From positions 62,001 to 126,000 of the forward strand of contig WION01000043.1 of assembly GCA_015039365.1 (NCBI GenBank): 64,000 nt of DNA, in the 5' to 3' direction. This document shows, in pieces, positions 57,224-64,000 of this stretch. Both the position numbers and the translations under genes were made by a program. Under the pieces are notes generated by a model. It searched no databases. It was given only the letters and a program-made list of their open reading frames with translations, and was not told the origin of the DNA. The DNA comes from Amanita rubescens. Lineage: Eukaryota; Basidiomycota; Agaricomycetes; Agaricales; Amanitaceae. Every line of letters starts with the position of its first letter. Positions within the stretch are counted from its first letter, which is position 1.

Positions 57224-60200
57224 AGAGTTGGGGATGTTGGTGCAGTAACTGCAAATGGTGCTTTTGATTTTATGTTCAATATTTGCCAACATGATCAGCT
57301 GGATGCAATGGCTGATCCAGTTGAACTGCCTGATGGCTTCGAGTGTCTGACTCCAGTCATTCGAGTTGATGAAAAATTTGGCCCTTGCAAAACTCTACCT
57401 GGTAATCATGTTAATGAAAGTCATCGTCATCAGTGTTTGTGAGTGTGACCATCATGATGTTCTTTAGACAAACTAAACACCTGATGGTCATAGGTCCCGA
57501 GCATTTCATTGTCAGGCAGCTGAAGGAGCTGTTCTGGCATTGCCAAAGGGTGCCATTGTTTATGAAGCATTGAATAAGTTTCACTTCCAGCAGCATGCTG
57601 CCTGTCATGCCATCAATTGGTATAAGCATATGTTTGATCAAGGGAGGGACTTCCCCAATGGATCTCTTTACCTTGTCACTGAATGTGTGAAGACTGCTAA
57701 TTGGGGTACTGCAGTCTTCTATGCAAGTCCAACAACAAGTGATTACCTATGGCTTGATTTTGATGAAGGGTCATGTCAATGGGAATCCCTTGGCAACATA
57801 GATGCTACAAAAGGACCAAAACAAAAGGACATTGTTGCCTCAGATGAGGAACCAAACCAGTGTGTATTCATATGTGGCTACAAAATCATGCTGCGACAGG
57901 ATATATGGGATAAGCTAAAGAGTTCATTCATGGTTGGTCCATCTCAGGATGGAGACTCTCCTTCATCATCAACAAGGGTATCAAGCTATTCCCCAGGCCA
58001 TGGCACATCACAGAGTCAAACCAGAACCTCTAGTGCAAGCAGAAGTGACAATTGTAATGGCCAAGACTCTGGCCATGGTACAGGACTTCAGGCCAGCAAA
58101 CTTACAAACAGGTGCTGTAAACTCAATTTGGTTGATAAAACCAAGGAAGCTGATGCATATAGTGAATTTGGAACTTCAAGTGATAAACAACATGGCTTTT
58201 GGCATGGGGAAGTCATTCTGGAAGATCATGCTAGTGCAATGGCTCCTGTGGGTGCTCTTCCAGGCTTTTCAAGTCCTATCTATGGTTAAACTAAATATTT
58301 CAGTTACATCCTTCTGACTTGATCAATGTTATGCTTTTGCACATGGTAAGAATATATACACAATTAGACAGGTGGGATTTAGTATGCTTTTATTTAACTA
58401 GAAACCAGAGGCAACTGCAGCAATTGTGCATGATAGTACATGGGTTACACACTTGCCACATGTATGCACCCATTCCCCCACATGATAAGAGGAAGCCAAG
58501 TCATTTTGCAGGACTTTGTTACTGATTCCTCAAATCCTAACATTTCTGGCTTACTCAATAACATAAATCAATCATATGAGCCAGTCGTGGATCAATATGG
58601 TAATCAATCTTTTATTTTTGTTACTTTTATTTGATACATATCAAATAGGAAATGTCCTTCTCATGAAGTGAGTCTTTGCCTAGTATTACTTTCAAAAATG
58701 TCTGTTGTTAATACATTATCTACTTGAACAGTGTGGAAAAGAATCTTGACCTGCAGGTAGGATACTGTTTTCCATTTGAGATAATGTTGTCAAGGCTCAC
58801 AATTCAGTCTTATAATGAAATGATATTGCCAGCCTATGTGAACTCTTGGCATTCTACTATTTGTGAGTATCACACAAATGATATCCATTCATGTAGCATG
58901 ATAATATGCTCATTTGAATGACTCACTGACTCTCAATGACAATATTCAGATGGTTGAGGACATTGGTATAGGGCAGTATGAAAAAACTCTTCTCACTGCA
59001 TCACTTAAGGGCCATCAGGAAATTGTTGAGCTATCACTTGTAAAAGGAGCAGATGTGAATGTGCAGGGTAGTCTTGCTTTGCAATTTGCATCAGTTGGGG
59101 GTCACAAAGGAATTGTTGAGCTCCTAGTTGAAATGGGAGCAGATGTAAATGCCCATGGAGGAAGATATGGTCATGACATACATGGTGCAATATGTGGAGG
59201 TCACAAGGAAGTTGTGACTGAAAGAGAAGCACACATGAATTCCTTTGGAGGACACTATGGAAATGCTCTCCAGGCTGCATCATTTTCAGGTCACAAGGAA
59301 ATTGTGGAGCTGCTGATTAAAAGAAAAGCACATGTGAATACTCATGGAGAACACTATGGAAATGCTCTCCAGGCTGCATCATATTCAGGTCATCAAAATG
59401 TTGCAGAGCTGCTGCTGGAAGAAGGAGCATATTTGGATGCAGAAGGAGGACACTATGGAAATGCTCTCCAGGCTGCATCATTTTCAGGTCACCAGATGAT
59501 TGTAACACTTCTGATTAAAAGAAAAGCAAATGTGAATGACAAAGGAGGATGCTATGGAAATGCTCTCCAGGCTGCATCATTTTCAGGTCATCAGAAAGTT
59601 GTGGAGCTGTTGCTGCAAAATGGAGCAGATTTGAATGCAGAAGGAGGATACTATGGAAATGCACTCCAAGCTGCATCATTTTCAGGTCACCAGATGATTG
59701 TAGAACTTCTGATTAAAAGAAAAGCACATGTGAATGACAAAGGAGGATACTATGGAAGTGCTCTCCAGGCTGCATCATTTTCTGGCTATCAGAAAGTTGT
59801 GGAGTTGCTGCTACAAGAAGGAGCAGATTTGAATGCAGAAGGAGGATACTATGGAAGTGCACTCCAAGCTGCATCATTTTCAGGTCACCCAGTGATTGTA
59901 AAGCTTCTGATTAAGAGGGGAGCAGATGTGAATGCTGGGGGTGGACACTATGGAAATGCTCTCCAGGCTGCATTATCTGCACACAATAGGGAAATTGCAA
60001 GTTTGCTTATTAAAAGAGGGGCTGACATCAATGTACAAGGAGGAGTGTATGGAAATCCTTTGCAAACTGCTTCATACCTGGGATGGGGTGACATTGTTGA
60101 ACAGCTACTTGAAAGAGGAGCAGATATGAATGCCCAGGGAGGAACCTATGGAAATGCTCTCCAAGCTGCATCATATGCAGGTCAGAAGAGTGAAATTGTT

Positions 60201-60500
60201 GAGCTGTTGCCAGAAAGAGGAGCAAAGTATGGAATTCCTCTCCAGGCTGCTTCATACTGGGGTCAGAGGGACACTGTTGAACAGCTGCTTGAAAGAGGAG
60301 CAAATGTGTATGTCCAGGGAGGAACCTATGGAAATGCTCTCCAAGCTGCATCATATGCAGGTCAGAAGAGTGAAATTGTTGAGCTGTTGCCAGAAAGGGG
60401 AGCAAAGTATGGAAATCCTCTCCAGGCTGCTTCATACTGGGGTCAGAGGGACACTGTTGAACAGCTGCTTGAAAGAGGAACAGATGTTAATGTACAAGGA

Positions 60501-61680
60501 GGGGAGTATGGAAATTCTTTGCAAGCTGCTTCATTCCTGGGTTTGAGTGACATTGTTGAAAAGTTGCTTGAAAGAGGAGCAGATGTGAATGCCCAGGGAG
60601 GAACCTATGGAAATGCTCTTCAAGCTGCATCATGTTCAGGTAGGAAGGAAATTGTTATGCTACTGCTTGGAAGGGGAGCAGATGTGAATGCTCAGGGAGG
60701 GAAGTATAGAAATGCTCTCCAGGCTGCACTATATATGCATAAAAGGCATATTGTAGATTCACTTCTTGAAGGAGGAGCAGATGTTAATGTACAAGGAGGG
60801 GAGTATGGAAATTCTTTGCAAACTGCTTCATTCCTGGGTTTGAGTGACATTGTTGAAAAGCTGCTTGAAAGAGGAGCAGATGTGAATGCCCAGGGAGGAA
60901 CCTATGGAAATGCTCTTCAAGCTGCATCATGTTCAGGTAGAAAGGAAATTGTTATGCTACTGCTTGGAAGGGGAGCAGATGTGAATGCTCAGGGAGGGAA
61001 GTATAGAAATGCTCTCCAGGCTGCACTATATATGCATAAAGGGCATATTGTAGATTCACTTCTTGAAGGAGGAGCAGATGTTAATGTACAAGGAGGGGAG
61101 TATGGAAATTCTTTGCAAACTGCTTCATTCCTGGGTTTGAGTGACATTGTTGAAAAGCTGCTTGAAAGAGGAGCAGATGTGAATGCCCAGGGAGGAACCT
61201 ATGGAAATGCTCTTCAAGCTGCATCATGTTCAGGTAGAAAGGAAATTGTTATGCTACTGCTTGGAAGGGGAGCAGATGTGAATGCTCAGGGAGGGAAGTA
61301 TAGAAATGCTCTCCAGGCTGCACTATATATGCATAAAAGGCATATTGTAGATTTACTTCTTGAAGGAGGAGCAGATGTTAATGTACAAGGAGGGGAGTAT
61401 GGAAATTCTTTGCAAGCTGCTTCATTCCTGGGTTTGAGTGACATTGTTGAAAAGCTGCTTGAAAGAGGAGCAGATGTGAATGCCCAGGGAGGAACCTATG
61501 GAAATGCTCTTCAAGCTGCATCATGTCAAGGTAGGGAGGAAGTTGTTGTGCTGCTGCTTGAAAGAGGAGCAGATGTGAATGCTCAAGGAGGGTATTATGG
61601 AAATGCCCTCCGAGCTGCACTATCTATGCATAAAAGGCATATTGCAGATTTACTTCTTGAAAGAGGGGCTGACGTTTATG
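60501..61680 (+). repeat. 297-bp tandem units within the ankyrin exon
   Basis: The same landmark (ggggagtatggaaattctttgca) occurs at 60501, 60798, 61095 and 61392, spaced exactly 297 bp apart (99 codons, three ankyrin repeats). Adjacent units differ at only a few bases, so the expansion is recent. Less similar 33-residue repeats precede them, and a pair of about 180-bp duplicates lies at 60060-60470. Confidence 0.85.
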
Positions 61681-61715
61681 GGAATGTTCCCCAAGCTGCA
61701 TCATATGCAGGTTAG

Positions 61716-62084
61716 AAGGAAATTGTTAAGTCAAAATCATACAAAACAGGAGCACCTGAAGGCAACCTCAGAGAGAGGTTCAAGGCAACTGAGGACATAT
61801 TGTGGAAATATGGATTCAACTATATGTGACAATGTACAACAAGTGTATAATAGGATATGTACTATTCTCATGTCATCTTATGTCAACATTGAATCAGTGT
61901 AAATATCCTTTGCTAACTGGCTGTGATGTGTGATTGCAAATGATACAACATTTTTTCATACATATTTCTCTGACTTTTTCACTAATCATATTGGGATAGA
62001 CCATAGACCATCTGCAACGGAGAGCAGTTGTCATAGGTGAGATGAATCACCATGTAAGCTGCACTTCTACGTAATCACAAGTAA
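61716..62084. other. gene B 3' flank, CpG-poor
   Basis: No gene. The sequence keeps the CpG-depleted character of gene B up to about 62000, where CpG-containing sequence resumes next to the NDC1 relic. Confidence 0.4.
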
Positions 62085-63700
62085 CGACCAAGATCAACCC
62101 AACAATAATCCATAAACCCCTGCACCCCACTGGCCACTGCGGGCGGAAACTTAAATGCCATCAACTTATCCCCAAACGTGCGAACGATCCTCCCGATAGA
62201 CTCAACCCATCACTCAACTCGGTCAGGATCGCATTAGCTTTCGCACGTTCCTCCTCTGCTTGTTGATCTTCTCTTGATTTGGAATTTGCGTTTGCGTTTG
62301 CGTTTGCAGGTCTGGATGGTGAGTCCGTAGTGGTAGCGGTGGTAGTCAAGTTGGATGGAGAAACATTTGCAGTGGCGGCGGTACCAGAGTCAGGAGACGA
62401 CGAAGCCGCCGAGATTTCCGCACGCCACTTGTCCACTTCCCGAAGGAACCTAACCATGGCTTCAAGAATTTTGGGTATATCTCTCTGCACGACGCCGTAT
62501 TGATCTTCCGTCAACGACGCACAAACGTAATGGCTCAACACTACGAAAGCATCAGCTACCAGATCAACAACGCGTTGGTGGGGGAAAAAAACGTACTATC
62601 AAACACGACCAAATCCAAATCTTTATTCGGCACACCGTTTTCGACGAGTTTATGAACCCTTTCGCGAGTCCACCATTCATAACTCGTTTTTGTTCCACTT
62701 TTGAACCACACCGGACACCACGCATCACAATCGATTATCCACCCTTTCACACGATCCGTTGTTGCTTTTTTAAAATCTTCCACCCACTTGTTGAACGCGC
62801 CTCCGTCACCATTCTGTTTCGCCGCCGCCGTCGCGGGCAAAGGAGCTCCTTCCCGTTTTGCAGGCGTACTACTCCTCAACACGCTCCTAAACAACTCTGG
62901 AACTTTCGCAACGACTTCTTCCACCTCGTCTGTACCTTCTTCGACGGCTCTCGCTAATTGTCCGTCTGAAGCTAGACACTCCGCTACGGCGCGAGCCAAC
63001 TTAGTCTTTGTTGTTGTCCCACCGGTCCAGTGCTGCCGAGTGGTTTGAATGCTGAGGAAGAGGTTGATACGAATTTGATGGGTGTGCTTGGGAAAGGTGT
63101 GGTTGGTCCTGCTTTTTTGGCTGCGTCAGAGGACTGGGGAGCGGAAGATGCTGATGAGGGGGGAGGGGGTTGGCCACGGTGTAAGAGGGTTTGGAAGTCG
63201 TGTCCGAGTAAGAGGAGAGATTGGCGGACGAGGTGGGACCATAAACTCGGCACATACTTTTGGTCTGAATTTTGGTCTGAAAAGAGGGAGGAGCGGAGGG
63301 CCGTTGATGGGGGGGTATTGTGAGGAAGCGGCGTTTCGGAGTTCCAGGTAGGCAAAGACGTAGAATGGGAATGGAGAGGTGGAGGCAGATATGCCGGATA
63401 TGAAGGCGACGTTTGAGTCTGTAGTTAGGTGCGAGACCGTTATTGGCTGTGAGGTAGACAATTCAAAGAGGAGTGATGCTAATTCCCACGTCAAGAGGGT
63501 GGTGTATGCTATAAACCATCCTCTGAGGAGGAGTGGGACGTGGTGTAAGGGAAGAAAGAAGGTCCATGATCCTCTTATGAAGTGCGCAATGAAGGGTTTG
63601 AGGATGTAAGGAAGTAGAGGCGCCCGGTACAACAAGGGAAGGGCAAGGCGGGAGAGGCCGAACGCGATACAAGTGGCGTGCTACGCGTTGCGAGGATAGT
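62085..63700 (-). pseudogene. C-terminal half of nucleoporin NDC1, frameshifted
   Basis: Read on the minus strand it gives RGSW...WELASLLFELSTSQPITVS and FAYLELRNAA (63350-63600), LLLLGHDFQTLLHRGQPPP (about 63200), ARAVAECLASDGQLARAVEE and FRSVLRSSTPAKR (62860-63000), VKGWIIDCDAWCPVWF, SLTEDQYGVVQRDIPKILEA (62460-62520) and IVRTFGDKLMAFKFPP with GVQGFMDYC (62090-62200). This order is that of fungal NDC1. Compared with the 20.9-kb copy, four bases are missing near 62203, and other frame changes occur between blocks. No N-terminal membrane segments are present. It is a decayed segmental copy. Confidence 0.8.
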
Positions 63701-63717
63701 ACAGATGACAAGAGCAT

Positions 63718-64000
63718 GGAGGATGGTCAAAGTGCTGATGAGGAGACGACAGACAGTACTTTACACTCCCCCCCCAGTATGATAAGAGTCCTATAGGAAT
63801 CCCTGATTCCTATAGGATTCTGATAATAATCTGATAAGATTTTGAAAAATGCTAAAAATGTTCCCAAAGTAGATATTTGCATTTGTTTATGTTTGTTTGC
63901 ACAAAATAAACAATATGGGCATCATTTGACAGCATTTTTTGAAGGTATGAGTTTGGAGGGGCTGTGGGTGGTTGTTTGGTATTGCTTGGTGTTATTTATG
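63718..64000. other. CpG-free AT-rich sequence, edge of an unidentified element
   Basis: After tttacactccccccc (63761-63776) the sequence becomes AT-rich and lacks CpG to the window end. It includes a 12-bp perfect inverted repeat, TCCTATAGGAAT (63789-63800) / ATTCCTATAGGA (63806-63817), with a 5-nt loop. It looks like the start of a transposable element that continues outside. Confidence 0.45.

Larger units (their letters stand above)
48269..61715 (+). pseudogene. gene B: paralogue of gene A with ankyrin C-terminus, split by an LTR element
   Basis: Left exons are 48269-48500, 48571-48672, 48720-48745, 48804-48875 and 48933-49094. After the 8.1-kb element and one target-site copy, the frame resumes at 57224: 57224-57438, 57494-58111, 58163-58247, 58304-58345, 58402-58461, 58512-58599, 58649-58667, 58732-58756 and 58950-61715. 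Ignoring the insertion, the exons total 1503 codons in frame. Exon sizes 26, 72, 42, 60, 88, 19 and 25 nt equal those of gene A. The shared module shows RTHGI, then RVGDVGAVTANGAFDFMFN, NGSLYLVTECVKTANWGTAV and QCVFICGYKIML. Instead of DUF2235, the last exon encodes about 27 ankyrin repeats (GGxYGNALQAASxxGHxxIVxLLLxxGADVN). The element must abolish normal expression, although the ankyrin part could be transcribed separately. Confidence 0.8.

Noticed and set aside
59005..61620. Minus-strand open frames rich in His, Gln and Leu across the ankyrin exon
   Set aside because: They are mirror images of a repetitive, CpG-poor coding exon on the plus strand and repeat in step with it.
60501..61680. 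CRISPR-like regular repeat spacing
   Set aside because: Units are 297-bp coding ankyrin repeats in a eukaryotic gene, not short repeats with unique spacers.

Overview
The window comes from a filamentous basidiomycete, most likely an Agaricomycete. Genes are dense and split by many 45-75 bp GT..AG introns. The families fit that group: eqolisin peptidase, Tnp2-type transposase, chromodomain Ty3/gypsy element, DUF2235 and DUF3597 proteins, and ankyrin proteins. I joined exons by hand. Several long models close in frame over many exons, including 12 exons/1028 codons, 22 exons/1362 codons and 10 exons/729 codons, which is strong internal support.

Layout. 0.5-6.6 kb is a housekeeping block: a PPP1R37-like leucine-rich-repeat protein, a Dot5/PrxQ peroxiredoxin and a small secreted protein. 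7.9-13.3 kb holds three alpha/beta hydrolases: two tandem paralogues on the minus strand with Glu in place of the nucleophilic Ser, and one frameshifted gene on the plus strand whose catalytic Ser lies in an 11-nt microexon. 13.8-18.5 kb has a lineage-specific gene with a Lys/Arg-rich repeat tail, a two-domain DUF3597 gene and a truncated relic. 18.8-27 kb has a polytopic membrane protein, a decayed NDC1 nucleoporin fragment, a PD-(D/E)XK-like protein and a G1 peptidase. 29-37 kb is a Tnp2 (CACTA-like) transposon region with accessory genes. 39-40.8 kb repeats the lineage-specific gene next to a hydrolase relic.

The most interesting part is 41-61.7 kb. Two paralogues in the same orientation share an uncharacterised N-terminal module of about 620 residues and the same exon lengths, but have different C-terminal modules. 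Gene A (40984-46238) ends in a DUF2235 (Tle1-like) alpha/beta hydrolase with an apparently complete triad. Gene B (48269-61715) ends in roughly 27 ankyrin repeats. This plug-in design resembles fungal allorecognition and immune receptors, though I see no NACHT or NB-ARC domain. Gene B is interrupted inside exon 5 by an 8,124-bp chromoviral LTR retrotransposon (49095-57218). Its two 453-bp LTRs read as identical, the target duplication is GTATT, and there is a 13-nt self-priming site. Removing the element and one GTATT copy leaves a frame of 1503 codons. The element also carries a third gene 3' of pol with two overlapping reading frames. The 3' part of gene B is almost devoid of CpG, yet its frame stays open.

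The right end (62-64 kb) holds another NDC1 pseudogene fragment and the CpG-poor edge of an unidentified element.
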